A program made the translations under genes and the position numbers. From Lachnospiraceae bacterium (GTDB lineage Bacteria > Bacillota > Clostridia > Lachnospirales > Lachnospiraceae): DNA of 64,000 nucleotides. Under the pieces are notes generated by a model. It was not told the origin of the DNA and made no database searches. It saw only the letters and a list, made by a program, of their open reading frames with translations. Of this stretch, positions 9,204 to 17,504 are shown piece by piece (the stretch's first letter is position 1; every line of letters starts with the position of its first letter). The stretch is from NCBI GenBank assembly GCA_902362715.1, contig CABIXN010000002.1, forward strand, positions 62,001 through 126,000, given 5' to 3'.

Positions 9204-9755
9204 TGTGAGGGGAAATTGATAGGTTCCCATTGGCGACAGGGTGAGAGGACGAAATCCTCCACCCTGTTTTCCTTTGTGTGGCAAAAACAGGATTGTTCCT
9301 TGACAACCGAATAGTCATTCGCCAAATACTTCCTCTTTGTGATTGTGATGAGCATAAGCGTACGGAGCAGTACGCCAAGACCTGCCGACAAGCAAATAGC
9401 GATGAAAGGTGGTGAGCGAGCCTATACTGACTCCAAATATCGGGTAGCCCCCGGTTTCGCCATAACCCACAAAGAGCATAATGGTACTCCCGTCCAGTCA
9501 CAGTCCGAGCGGTATCCAATCCGCCGCAGGCAATGAGGGCGGCTCTGGCAGACCGTCAGTTGGGGTGAAACTCCCGTGGAGTCAGTTCGCTGCTGACCGT
9601 TTGGCGACTTCCCTATGCTTTTGCGCATTTGCATTTCGGGGTGTCGAGGACAAATAGAAATGCCATGATCATAAAGCCAGACACAAGGTTATCAATGAGA
9701 ACAGAGCTTTGTTTTATAGGCTCCCGACCTCAATAAGCCTTTTGTCTGGCTTATT
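9204..9755 (+). ncRNA. Candidate structured non-coding RNA between sigma-like gene and mazF
   Basis: About 550 bp with no credible gene, visibly richer in G+C than the flanking genes and packed with stems. They are: ACAGGGTG/CACCCTGT stacked on GAGGA/TCCTC with loop CGAAA (9236-9267); GCGTAC/GTACGC (9358-9375); GTCAG/CTGAC (9581-9597); GCATTTC/GAAATGC (9631-9663); and a 10-bp closing stem AAGCCAGACA/TGTCTGGCTT (9674-9752). Short reading frames on both strands look like shadows. I cannot match it to a known RNA class from memory. A DNA site such as a transfer or recombination region is an alternative. Confidence 0.45.
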
Positions 9756-9801
9756 ACATAGACAGAAACCGTATGTCAAATATAGATTGGAGGGCATTCA
9801 A

Positions 9802-10188
9802 ATGAAAAGAACTGTCAGGCGTGGAGATATTTACTACGCAAAACTTGATCCGCATATCGGCTCTGAACAGGGCGGCACAAGACCTGTCCTCATTCTTTCC
9901 AATGATACAGGAAACAGGTTCAGCCCCACGGTCATTGTTGCCGCCATTACGAGTCGAGTACGAAAGAAAACGAAGCTACCGACACATTACTATTTGGAAG
10001 ATGTTGACGGGCTTCCCGAAAATTCAATTATTCTCTTTGAACAGGTGCGCACGATTGATAAAAGCCGTCTCAAAGAGAAAGTAACACAGCTTGATAAACA
10101 ATCTATGGAAAAGATTGTTTTACCCCTATTCATCAGCATGGGTGCAGAAAAAGAGCTGAAAGCAGAAAGGAGGATTTCTCATGTTTGA
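9802..10188 (+). CDS. MazF/PemK-family toxin
   Basis: A 128-aa protein of the MazF/PemK endoribonuclease fold: N-terminal RRGDIYYAKLDPHIGSEQGG, then RPVLILSND and the central VIVAAITS strand, all typical of the family. MazF toxins cleave mRNA at short sequences. Start ATG 9802 follows GGAGG; an upstream extension to 9709 crosses the hairpin region and has no ribosome site. I see no MazE-like antitoxin upstream. The gene overlaps the next HTH gene by 8 bp, so that HTH protein may be co-regulated or may act as the partner. Toxin activity is inferred from family. Confidence 0.85.
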   Translation: MKRTVRRGDIYYAKLDPHIGSEQGGTRPVLILSNDTGNRFSPTVIVAAITSRVRKKTKLPTHYYLEDVDGLPENSIILFEQVRTIDKSRLKEKVTQLDKQSMEKIVLPLFISMGAEKELKAERRISHV

Positions 10189-10423
10189 GGATAGAATTGC
10201 AGCATTAAATAAGGATACAGAAGCTATGCCGAGTATTCCATATGAGAAAAGAATTTATACAGTAGATGAGATCCAGGACATTTTAGGCATCGGCAGGAAT
10301 TCTGCCTATAATCTTGTGAAATCCGGCGTATTCCACAGTGTCCGTATTGGCGGCAATATCCGTATTTCAAAAAAGAGCTTTGACGATTGGCTTGATAAAC
10401 AGATGGATACTTGTCAAGTGTGA
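10181..10423 (+). CDS. Excisionase-like HTH protein
   Basis: An 80-aa protein with a MerR/Xis-type winged HTH (YTVDEIQDILGIGRNSAYNL) and the usual C-terminal strand-helix (VRIGGNIRISKKSFDDWLDK). It begins with MFEDRIA, as does the gene at 10972, so the two are paralogues. Start ATG 10181 lies inside the end of mazF. Roles as excisionase or as DNA-binding partner of the toxin are both possible. Confidence 0.72.
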   Translation: MFEDRIAALNKDTEAMPSIPYEKRIYTVDEIQDILGIGRNSAYNLVKSGVFHSVRIGGNIRISKKSFDDWLDKQMDTCQV

Positions 10424-10564
10424 AAAATCCCTTGAACTGTCGGATTTGCATATTTCACTTTTTCTCTGATTTTCCATACTATATAGCCAAGCAGAGATGC
10501 TTGGCTATATAGCATACCCTAACGGCTGACGAGCCGAAAAAAATATGAATCGGAGGAAAATACA

Positions 10565-10999
10565 ATGAAAAAGAAAAGCATGTCCGTGCGAGAAATGCGT
10601 CGGCTTCTTGGGCTTGGTAAGACGGAAGCATACTGGCTCGTGAAAAAGAACTATTTTGATACGGTCATCATCGCCGGTAAGATGCGTGTGATGATCGAGA
10701 GCTTTGAAAACTGGTACGCCAACCAGCTTCATTATAAGAAAATAATTGGTGAAGCACCGGGAAAGAATTGGACATCCATCACAATGTCAATTCAGGAAAC
10801 TGCCAGCTTACTTGGGATTGCTGAAGGAACCCTATATGACTTGATGAAGAAGAAACCTTTCAAAACGGTAAAGGTTGGCATGTATACCCGTATTTACATA
10901 GATAGCTTCGAGGATTGGTACAACTCTCAATCCCACTATAAGAAAGTTATCAAAAATGAGGAGGTGGTAGCATGTTTGAAGATCGCATCGCTGAATTAA
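10565..10999 (+). CDS. Protein with two tandem excisionase-type HTH domains
   Basis: A 144-aa protein made of two copies of the same short HTH unit: MSVREMRRLLGLGKTEAYWL ending FENWYANQ, and MSIQETASLLGIAEGTLYDL ending FEDWYNSQ. Both end in a nearly identical HYKK. It overlaps the next xis-like gene by 28 bp. Tandem fusion suggests binding to a two-part site, perhaps the arm sites of the element; this is inference. Confidence 0.7.
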   Translation: MKKKSMSVREMRRLLGLGKTEAYWLVKKNYFDTVIIAGKMRVMIESFENWYANQLHYKKIIGEAPGKNWTSITMSIQETASLLGIAEGTLYDLMKKKPFKTVKVGMYTRIYIDSFEDWYNSQSHYKKVIKNEEVVACLKIASLN

Positions 11000-11187
11000 A
11001 TGGAGTTTCAAAAACTACTCCGAATAAGAAAAGCTATACTGTTGCAGAAATTCGGCAGATTCTTGGAATAAGCCGCCCCACTGCATATAAGCTGATAAAT
11101 CAGAATGTGTTTCAGAGTGTTCGATTGAATAGTGGCATCAGAATCGTAAAAAGCAGTTTTGATGCATGGCTCGAAACAAGAGAATAA
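10972..11187 (+). CDS. Excisionase-like HTH protein, next to integrase
   Basis: A 71-aa winged HTH protein (YTVAEIRQILGISRPTAYKL, then IRIVKSSFDAWLETRE) of the excisionase type. Ribosome site GGAGG and ATG 10972. It ends 13 bp before the integrase start, so it is the best candidate for the directionality factor. It shares its N-terminal MFEDRIA and its fold with the gene at 10181. Confidence 0.78.
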   Translation: MFEDRIAELNGVSKTTPNKKSYTVAEIRQILGISRPTAYKLINQNVFQSVRLNSGIRIVKSSFDAWLETRE

Positions 11188-11200
11188 GGAGGTGTTTTAC

Positions 11201-12580
11201 ATGGCATCTATTGTTAAGAGAAAAAACCGCTATTCTGTGGTTTACAGCTATACGGATGAAAACGGCGTAAAGAGGCAAAAGTGGGAAACATTTGCTACTA
11301 ATGCCGAAGCCAAAAAGCGCAAAGTGCAGGTTGAATTTGAACAGGAGACAGGTACTTTTATTACCCCTTCCGCTAAGACGGTCAGTGATCTTCTGGAAGA
11401 ATACATGTCTATTTATGGTGTGAATACCTGGGCATTATCGACCTATGAAGCAAGGCGAAGCCTGATCTTCAATTATATTACTCCGCTGATTGGAGATATT
11501 AAACTGGAAGATCTGACACCAAGAACAATGGACAAATTCTATCAGAGCTTATTATCGGTCAAGGCAAAAGTGGTAAATAACCGCAGGCCGAACAATGAAT
11601 ATCTCACCGCCCATACAGTTAGAGAGATTCATAAGCTGCTCCGCAATGCCTTTAATCAGGCAGTAAAATGGGAACTGATGTCAAGGAATCCTGTTCTTAA
11701 TGCTACCCTTCCAAAAGAAGAACATAAAGAGCGTGCAATCTGGACAGCAGAAACACTGTTTAAAGCATTGGAAGTTTGTGACGATGACAATCTGGCATTG
11801 GCACTGAATCTTGCTTTTTCCTGCTCATTGCGAATGGGTGAACTTCTCGGACTGACCTGGGACTGTATCGATATTTCAGAGGATAGCATAAAAAATGGAT
11901 GTGCCTATATCTTTGTCAACAAAGAGCTTCAGCGTGTTAATCGCAATGCGTTGGAACAGTTGGGGGAAAAAGGAGTTGTCTTTAAGTTTCCACCTGCGCT
12001 GGCAAGTACACACACAGCGCTGGTGCTGAAAGAGCCGAAAACAAAAACAAGTATACGAAAGGTATTTCTTCCGAAAACAGTTGCAGAAATGCTTGTTGAT
12101 CGACACGAGGAAATTGAAAACTACAAGGCACTGTTTGGTGACGAATACCTGGACTTTAATCTCGTATTCGCTTCTTCCTGCGGCAGACCGATTGAAGGAC
12201 AGGTTATCAATCGAGCTTTAGGAAAGCTGATCAAAGATCATGATTTGCCGCCTGTCGTATTTCATAGTTTCAGACATTCAAGTATCACTTATAAGCTAAA
12301 ACTCAACGGTGGCGATATGAAATCCGTACAGGGTGATTCCGGTCACGCACAGGTTAAGATGGTAGCTGATGTATATTCCCACATTATAGACGAGGACAGA
12401 CGCTTAAATGCTCAGCGATTTGAAGAGCAGTTTTACCAGGGAAAATCAATCCCAGCGGTTGAAGAACCAGAAGAACCCCCTGCTCCAGAAGAAACACAGA
12501 CTGAACAGGAGCTGCTTCAGAAACTTCTTGCCAATCCAGAAATGGCAGCCCTTTTGAAATCACTGGCGAAAACCATATGA
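11201..12580 (+). CDS. Tyrosine-family site-specific integrase
   Basis: A 459-aa tyrosine recombinase: an N-terminal arm-binding part (SIVKRKNRYSVVYSY), a core-binding SAM-like domain, and a catalytic domain with Arg211 (SLRMGELLGL), the H355-S-F-R358 box, His382 (SGH) and nucleophile Tyr392 (DVYSH). Start ATG 11201 is preceded by AAGGAGGTG; the longer frame from 11159 runs into the xis-like gene. It should insert and excise the element together with the xis-like proteins. A tRNA 3' fragment 690 bp downstream marks the probable att site. The C-terminal tail is rich in Pro and Glu. Confidence 0.93.
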   Translation: MASIVKRKNRYSVVYSYTDENGVKRQKWETFATNAEAKKRKVQVEFEQETGTFITPSAKTVSDLLEEYMSIYGVNTWALSTYEARRSLIFNYITPLIGDIKLEDLTPRTMDKFYQSLLSVKAKVVNNRRPNNEYLTAHTVREIHKLLRNAFNQAVKWELMSRNPVLNATLPKEEHKERAIWTAETLFKALEVCDDDNLALALNLAFSCSLRMGELLGLTWDCIDISEDSIKNGCAYIFVNKELQRVNRNALEQLGEKGVVFKFPPALASTHTALVLKEPKTKTSIRKVFLPKTVAEMLVDRHEEIENYKALFGDEYLDFNLVFASSCGRPIEGQVINRALGKLIKDHDLPPVVFHSFRHSSITYKLKLNGGDMKSVQGDSGHAQVKMVADVYSHIIDEDRRLNAQRFEEQFYQGKSIPAVEEPEEPPAPEETQTEQELLQKLLANPEMAALLKSLAKTI

Positions 12581-12586
12581 CATTGA

Positions 12587-12633
12587 GGAGCCGTTGCAAA
12601 TAGATGAGTAGTCATCTATGGAGCAATGGCTCC
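12587..12633 (+). other. Long stem-loop after integrase
   Basis: Two stacked stems, GGAGCCGTTGC/GCAATGGCTCC outside and ATAGATGA/TCATCTAT inside, start 6 bp after the integrase stop. There is no strict T-tract, so it may stabilise or weakly terminate the integrase mRNA. Confidence 0.6.
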
Positions 12634-12667
12634 TTCTGCTATATCATATTAAGATTGGAGTGATTGA

Positions 12668-12904
12668 TTGAAAGATATTTTTACGGATATGCAGGCCCAA
12701 ATAGGATGTCAGTATATATCTGATCTGCCCTACCATAAGAGTGCGGTCTGGTTGGAACTGAAAAACTTTTGTCTGTCTGAATATCCTAAGAAACAGTTAG
12801 AAGATTTTTCACATTATGTATTTGATGTGCCTTATACCGCTATACAGGAAGCGTTGCAAAGAAAAGATATAATGAGCCATAAAAGAAAAGCGTGTGCAGA
12901 TTGA
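12668..12904 (+). CDS. Small hypothetical protein downstream of integrase
   Basis: A 78-aa frame from TTG 12668 with GGAG at a good distance. The sequence is ordinary and soluble (AVWLELKNFCLSEYPKKQLE) with no motif I recognise. It lies between the integrase and the element end, so it belongs to the mobile element. It may be an accessory or remnant gene. Confidence 0.4.
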   Translation: MKDIFTDMQAQIGCQYISDLPYHKSAVWLELKNFCLSEYPKKQLEDFSHYVFDVPYTAIQEALQRKDIMSHKRKACAD

Positions 12905-13266
12905 AGTAATAGATCATAGAGCAAGCATCTGCACCCAAAGAAACACAAGAGGAAAATCCAACATGGGTTGTCCTCTTTCTTTCAGTCTATTGTTTACATA
13001 CTGTTCTTGAGAAGTTACAGAGCAGATCAGGAGAGTCGTCCTAACACCAGAAGGGACGCATCCGCACAGCAGCGACTTGTTTTTACTATTTAGTATTTTC
13101 CCAACTCCTGTTTTTTTGCTAATCACCTGCAAATTGAATGGCATAAAACACCTTAAAATCAGCAGAAATACCGAGGTACAGGATAACATCCTGATGCCGT
13201 GAAAACCCAGTAAATACGGGGATTATTTAAACTTAGAAGGTAGCTGATTGACCTTTAGGAGTGCCT
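12905..13266. other. Non-coding right terminus of the mobile element
   Basis: About 360 bp without a credible gene; a reverse 91-codon frame is probably chance. The integrase presumably binds arm sites here. A near-perfect inverted repeat, CCTTTAGGAG/CTCCTAAGGG, spans the junction with the tRNA fragment (about 13252-13276). Confidence 0.45.
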
Positions 13267-13310
13267 CTCCTAAGGGTTAGTTGTAGGTTCGATTCCTACT
13301 ATGGGTGCCA
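13267..13310 (+). other. tRNA 3' fragment (tRNA-Arg CCT-like), probable attachment site
   Basis: The sequence holds a perfect T arm (GTAGG, loop TTCGATT, CCTAC at 13283-13299), a seven-base acceptor strand TATGGGT, discriminator G and an encoded CCA (13308-13310). It also has a CTCCTAA loop that would place anticodon CCT. The matching 5' half (an ACCCATA acceptor strand) is absent where it should be, near 13234. This is the layout left when a tyrosine integrase recombines into the 3' half of a tRNA gene. The intact tRNA should lie at the other end, left of this window. Confidence 0.65.
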
Positions 13311-13318
13311 CCAGCAAT

Positions 13319-13360
13319 GCCGAGAAACTTCTAAAATGGTTTTTCGGCTTTTCTATTTTT
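13319..13360 (+). terminator. Terminator of the disrupted tRNA gene
   Basis: Stem GCCGAGAAA/TTTTTCGGC followed by TTTTCTATTTTT, 8 bp after the CCA of the tRNA fragment. This is the chromosomal terminator expected after a tRNA gene. Confidence 0.75.
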
Positions 13361-13414
13361 CTAAACAATTCAAACTTTAAATTTTCCATAAAATAAGCAG
13401 CAAACCTTGAAAAT

Positions 13415-13777
13415 TTACATCACAGGACATGTAATTTCCATTAGTTTTTCAATCATATGATGGAGCAAATCTGCTGCTTTTGTATCTGATACTTTGTAGT
13501 AAACTTCTTTTCCGTCCCGTCTGCTGATAATTAAGCCGCCGGATTTTAATTGTTTCAGATGATGGGAAACTGCAGGACTGCTCATATCCACCAGAGCAGA
13601 AATATTAGTTACACATTCTTCACAGTGGCATAAAAGCCAGAAAATCTTAATTCTGCTGGCGTCGCCCAGCTGTTTAAAAATGTCTGAAATAAGACGGAAA
13701 TCTTCTGTATCCGGCATATCATCTATACAGTGCTCTATTTGTTGACCATGATTATGAGGAAGCTGCTGTGTTGTCAT
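13415..13777 (-). CDS. ArsR/SmtB-family metal-sensing repressor
   Basis: A 120-aa winged HTH repressor: FKQLGDASRIKIFWLLCHCEECV, HTH SALVDMSSPAVSHHLKQLK and wing RDGKEVYYKV. The CHCEEC cluster is a likely metal-thiolate site, as in CadC-type sensors, and a His-rich C-terminal helix (DLLHHMIEKL) could form a second site. It is divergent from the HMA protein and P-type ATPase genes and should repress them until cadmium, lead, zinc or similar ions bind. The stated metal is inferred. Confidence 0.9.
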   Translation of the reverse strand: MTTQQLPHNHGQQIEHCIDDMPDTEDFRLISDIFKQLGDASRIKIFWLLCHCEECVTNISALVDMSSPAVSHHLKQLKSGGLIISRRDGKEVYYKVSDTKAADLLHHMIEKLMEITCPVM

Positions 13778-13876
13778 AATGTTTTATCCTTCCAAAAAAT
13801 ATAATATAATAAATAGTACCATTGAAAGAATTGAACTGTCAAATTTGATTTCATTGAAAGAAATTTAAAAAATATA

Positions 13877-13905
13877 TTGACAATTATTTATTGTCAGCGT
13901 ATATT
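13877..13905 (+). promoter_or_regulatory. Promoter of the metal-efflux operon with embedded ArsR operator
   Basis: A consensus sigma-A promoter: TTGACA (13877-13882), 17-bp spacer, TATATT (13900-13905). A perfect inverted repeat TGACAAT-N5-ATTGTCA (13878-13896) overlaps the -35 box and the spacer. This is where an ArsR repressor would block RNA polymerase. Confidence 0.75.
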
Positions 13906-13959
13906 AAAACTAACAATTAAACATATATTTAATTATTTAATCGAAAGGAAGAAAAGATT

Positions 13960-14178
13960 ATGAAAAAAACTTATAAAATTGATGTGGATTGTGCTAACTG
14001 TGCAAACAAAATGGAAATTGCTGCCAAAAATACAAATGGTGTAAAAGACGCTACCGTTAATTTTATGGCATTAAAAATGATTGTGGAATTTGAAGAAGGC
14101 CAGGAACCAAAAACGGTTATGAAAGATGTCCTTAAAAATTGTAAAAAGGTGGAAGATGACTGTGAGATCTTCTTTTAA
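13960..14178 (+). CDS. Heavy-metal-associated (HMA) domain protein
   Basis: A 72-aa single HMA fold with the metal-binding CANC motif near residue 12 (DVDCANCANKME). Such proteins bind soft metal ions in the cytoplasm and hand them to a P1B ATPase. Good ribosome site and start at 13960, and it lies 35 bp before the ATPase gene, which itself lacks an HMA domain. So the metal-binding domain is carried here as a separate subunit. Confidence 0.88.
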   Translation: MKKTYKIDVDCANCANKMEIAAKNTNGVKDATVNFMALKMIVEFEEGQEPKTVMKDVLKNCKKVEDDCEIFF

Positions 14179-14212
14179 ATAAAATCCACTTGTAGAATAG
14201 GAGGATTTGAAG

Positions 14213-16096
14213 ATGAATAAGAAACAGAAAAAAATGTTAATTCGTATTCTTATTTCAGCAGCGTTATTGATTATACTCCATTTTATTCCATTAAGCGGCA
14301 TTCTGAGATTTGTTTTATATATGATCCCATATCTGATTGTTGGATATGATATTCTTAAAAAAGCTGGAAAAGGTATTATTAACCGGCAGATTTTTGACGA
14401 ATGTTTTTTAATGGCAGTTGCAACAATAGGAGCTATTGTTCTTGCGGTTTATGATGACGGGGATTATGTAGAAGCAATTGCAGTTATGCTGTTTTATCAG
14501 ATAGGAGAATGGTTTCAGAGTTATGCTGTGGGTAAAAGCCGCAGAAATATCAGTGATCTGATGGATATCCGTCCGGATTATGCAAATGTTGAACAGGATG
14601 GTGTGCTGGAAAAAATTGATCCGGATGAAGTATCCATAGGAACTACAATTATTGTACAGCCGGGAGAAAAAGTACCTATTGATGGTATTATAACAGAAGG
14701 AACTTCTACTCTAAATACAAGTGCATTAACCGGAGAAAGTCTGCCCAGGGAAGCATCTGCAGGGGACGAAGTTATCAGCGGCTGTATAAATATGACAGGC
14801 GTTTTAAAAATCAGGACCACAAAGGAATTTGGAGAATCTACGGTTTCTAAAATTTTAGATCTTGTTGAAAATGCCAGTTCCAGAAAATCAAAGTCAGAAG
14901 ATTTTATTTCAAAATTTGCAAGAATATATACCCCGGCTGTCTGTTTTGCGGCACTGGCGCTGGCGATTATTCCGCCTGTTGTGCAGCTGATGATTCCTGG
15001 TATGACGCCGGAATGGGGCATGTGGATTTATCGTGCGCTGACTTTTCTTGTTATCAGCTGCCCGTGTGCTCTTGTTATTAGTATACCTCTTAGTTTTTTT
15101 GCTGGAATCGGAGGCGCAAGCAAAGCAGGTGTACTGGTGAAAGGATCCAATTACCTGGAGAGTTTATCAAAGGCCAGATATGTTGTATTTGATAAAACCG
15201 GTACATTGACAAGAGGAGTATTTGAAGTAAATGGAATCCATCACAATGAAATGGAAGAAGAAAAGCTCCTGGAATATGCTGCTCTTGCAGAGAGTGCGTC
15301 GTCTCACCCTATCAGTAAAAGTCTGCAGCGTGCATATGGAAAGAGAATAGACCGGTCTAGAGTCTCTAATATCAGGGAAATCAGCGGTAATGGAGTAATT
15401 GCTGAGGTAGATGGGATTGAAGTTGCAGCCGGAAACGCAAAATTAATGAAAACACTGAATATAACACCTGTTAATTGCCATCAGGTAGGAACTATTATTC
15501 ATATGGCTGTTAATGGAAGTTATGCAGGACATATTGTTATATCAGATGTTATAAAACCAAATGCAAAAGCTGCGGTTTCGGCCTTAAAAGCTGCCGGTGT
15601 GGAAAAAACAGTAATGCTGACAGGTGATGCTGATGCAGTTGCAAAGCAGGTTGCCGCATCTTTGGGTATTGATGAAGTATATAGTGAACTGCTGCCCGGG
15701 GATAAAGTTGAAAAAGTAGAAAAGCTTTTAACAGAAAAACCGGAGAAAGAAAAACTGGCATTTGTGGGAGACGGAATTAATGATGCTCCGGTACTTTCCA
15801 GAGCGGATATTGGAATTGCCATGGGGGCTATGGGATCTGATGCGGCGATAGAAGCAGCGGATATCGTGTTAATGGATGATGATCCCTTAAAGATCTCCAA
15901 AGCGATCAAGATATCCCGAAAATGTCTGGGAATTGTATATCAGAACATTATTTTTGCTATTGGCATTAAAATGATATTTTTGATTTTAGGAGCTTTTGGT
16001 ATTGCTGATATGTGGTTTGCGATTTTTGCAGATGTGGGAGTCATGATTATTGCAGTATTAAATGCAGTCCGGGCATTATTTGTAAAAAAATTGTAG
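14213..16096 (+). CDS. Heavy-metal-translocating P-type ATPase (CadA/ZntA-like)
   Basis: A 627-aa P1B ATPase for efflux of Cd, Zn or Pb-type ions. It has the actuator motif TGES, the membrane CPC ion site (Cys283-Pro-Cys, ISCPCALV), phosphorylation motif DKTGTLT at Asp327, the HP motif (SSHPIS) and hinge GDGINDAP. The N terminus starts directly with membrane helices and has no HMA domain; the preceding gene supplies one. Start ATG 14213 is 9 nt after AGGAGG. The CPC motif and the ArsR neighbour favour divalent soft metals over copper, which is not excluded. Confidence 0.9.
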   Translation: MNKKQKKMLIRILISAALLIILHFIPLSGILRFVLYMIPYLIVGYDILKKAGKGIINRQIFDECFLMAVATIGAIVLAVYDDGDYVEAIAVMLFYQIGEWFQSYAVGKSRRNISDLMDIRPDYANVEQDGVLEKIDPDEVSIGTTIIVQPGEKVPIDGIITEGTSTLNTSALTGESLPREASAGDEVISGCINMTGVLKIRTTKEFGESTVSKILDLVENASSRKSKSEDFISKFARIYTPAVCFAALALAIIPPVVQLMIPGMTPEWGMWIYRALTFLVISCPCALVISIPLSFFAGIGGASKAGVLVKGSNYLESLSKARYVVFDKTGTLTRGVFEVNGIHHNEMEEEKLLEYAALAESASSHPISKSLQRAYGKRIDRSRVSNIREISGNGVIAEVDGIEVAAGNAKLMKTLNITPVNCHQVGTIIHMAVNGSYAGHIVISDVIKPNAKAAVSALKAAGVEKTVMLTGDADAVAKQVAASLGIDEVYSELLPGDKVEKVEKLLTEKPEKEKLAFVGDGINDAPVLSRADIGIAMGAMGSDAAIEAADIVLMDDDPLKISKAIKISRKCLGIVYQNIIFAIGIKMIFLILGAFGIADMWFAIFADVGVMIIAVLNAVRALFVKKL

Positions 16097-16122
16097 TAAG
16101 AAAAATTCGATAATTAAAAATA

Positions 16123-16211
16123 AAAAAGGTATGACAATGTATGATACGTTATAACAATCGTTAAAGATGTTATCTGACCTGCAAAAAAAGTATCAGCTGT
16201 CATACCTTTTT
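16123..16211. terminator. Bidirectional terminator between cadA-like gene and ddh
   Basis: A 14-bp stem (AAAAAGGTATGACA against TGTCATACCTTTTT) encloses a secondary TGATAC/GTATCA pairing. It has T runs on both strands and separates two convergent genes. Confidence 0.8.
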
Positions 16212-16223
16212 ATACTTTTTAAA

Positions 16224-17210
16224 TTAGAGTAAGTGTGCCCGAAGCTCTTCGGGACTCTTTGAAGATAAATATGCAGGGGCTATATCAAATACTGTTCTGC
16301 ACCCGGCCTGTCCCTCCTGATTTAGACGGTAAGCGGCTCTTGCATAAGCGCAGATAACAGAACCGGTAAATTCCGGATTGGAATCCAAAGATAGGTTATA
16401 TTCTATAATATGTTTGTGTTCTTTTTCTATACCGGTAACTCCGGTCCGGATGACACAGCCTCCATGAGGAAGTCCACTGTGGTCACGCTTCATCTCCTCT
16501 TCAGAAATAAAATGAACGGTTGTATCATAATCAGAAAAATAATTGGGCATGGTCTTTATTTCTTGTTCAATCTGATTTAAGTCAGCATCTTTTTTGGCCA
16601 CAACAAAACATTCTCTTGTATGCTTTTGTCTTGTAGTAAGTTCTGGATTAGAACCGCTTCTCACTGTATCTACTGCTTCAGGAACAGGAATAGTGTACTG
16701 TCTGCAGTCTGCCACTCCTTGAATGCGGCGTACTGCATCAGAATGTCCCTGGCTGACACCTTTTCCCCAGAAAGTGTAATCTTTTCCTTCCGGAAGAATG
16801 CAGTTTCCATATAAACGGTTAATAGAAAACATACCTGGATCCCATCCACAGGAAATAATACTCACTTTATTTCCTTTTTTTGCAGAACTATCAACATTGG
16901 CGAAATGTTCCGGAATTTTTGCATGAGTGTCAAAACTGTCAACCACGTTAAACATTTCAGCATATGCCGGGGTCTGTTCAGGCAGATCAGTAGCGCTTCC
17001 TCCGCAGAGAATCAAAACGTCAATCTGATCCTTCATACTGCTGATTTTATCTGTATGAAGCACTTGTACACCTTTCGTTTTGATATGTAAAGATTCAGGA
17101 TTACGACGGGTAAATACAGCTGAAAGTTCCATATCTTTATTTTGCAAAACAGCGCTTTCTACACCGCGTCCCAAGTTTCCATAACCTAATATTCCAATTC
17201 TGATTGCCAT
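16224..17210 (-). CDS. ddh: meso-Diaminopimelate dehydrogenase
   Basis: A 328-aa NADPH-dependent enzyme that converts L-tetrahydrodipicolinate directly to meso-diaminopimelate for lysine and peptidoglycan. It has an N-terminal Rossmann motif (IGILGYGNLGRGVE) and family hallmarks such as SCGWDPGMFSINRLYG and FWGKGVSQGHSDA. The length is typical. RBS GAGG precedes ATG 17210. It stands alone, convergent with the efflux ATPase. Confidence 0.92.
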   Translation of the reverse strand: MAIRIGILGYGNLGRGVESAVLQNKDMELSAVFTRRNPESLHIKTKGVQVLHTDKISSMKDQIDVLILCGGSATDLPEQTPAYAEMFNVVDSFDTHAKIPEHFANVDSSAKKGNKVSIISCGWDPGMFSINRLYGNCILPEGKDYTFWGKGVSQGHSDAVRRIQGVADCRQYTIPVPEAVDTVRSGSNPELTTRQKHTRECFVVAKKDADLNQIEQEIKTMPNYFSDYDTTVHFISEEEMKRDHSGLPHGGCVIRTGVTGIEKEHKHIIEYNLSLDSNPEFTGSVICAYARAAYRLNQEGQAGCRTVFDIAPAYLSSKSPEELRAHLL

Positions 17211-17504
17211 TCAATATTCCTCATCTTTCTATTAGCTTTTGTATGTATTATAATCCAGATTCAGGACAAGTCAATAAGTACATTTAAAAACAGTTATGAC
17301 ATTTTAATATTAGAAAGACCTGAGATGAGAGAGCTGCTTATTAAAATTTTCTTATATTACCACATAAAATTTTACAACCCGGTTTAACAATGTTATATTT
17401 AAAGATAAGAAAAAGTTTGTGGTAATTAATGCGTATGCTCTTGCCAGCTGAGGGTATAGTAAATAATGTAAATAACTGTTTTAAAATGCAGGAGGTGTTT
17501 CTTA

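Noticed and set aside
9200..9634. Several short frames on both strands in the block before mazF
   Set aside because: They overlap one another, lack good ribosome sites and cross strong hairpins; the block is better explained as structured non-coding DNA or RNA.
12914..13189. A 91-codon reverse frame near the element end
   Set aside because: No ribosome site and an odd amino-acid mix; it overlaps the probable integrase arm-site region and reads as a chance frame.
13234..13310. The tRNA-like segment considered as a complete functional tRNA
   Set aside because: The 5' acceptor strand needed to pair with TATGGGT is missing at the expected place, and the anticodon stem is poor; only the 3' half fits.
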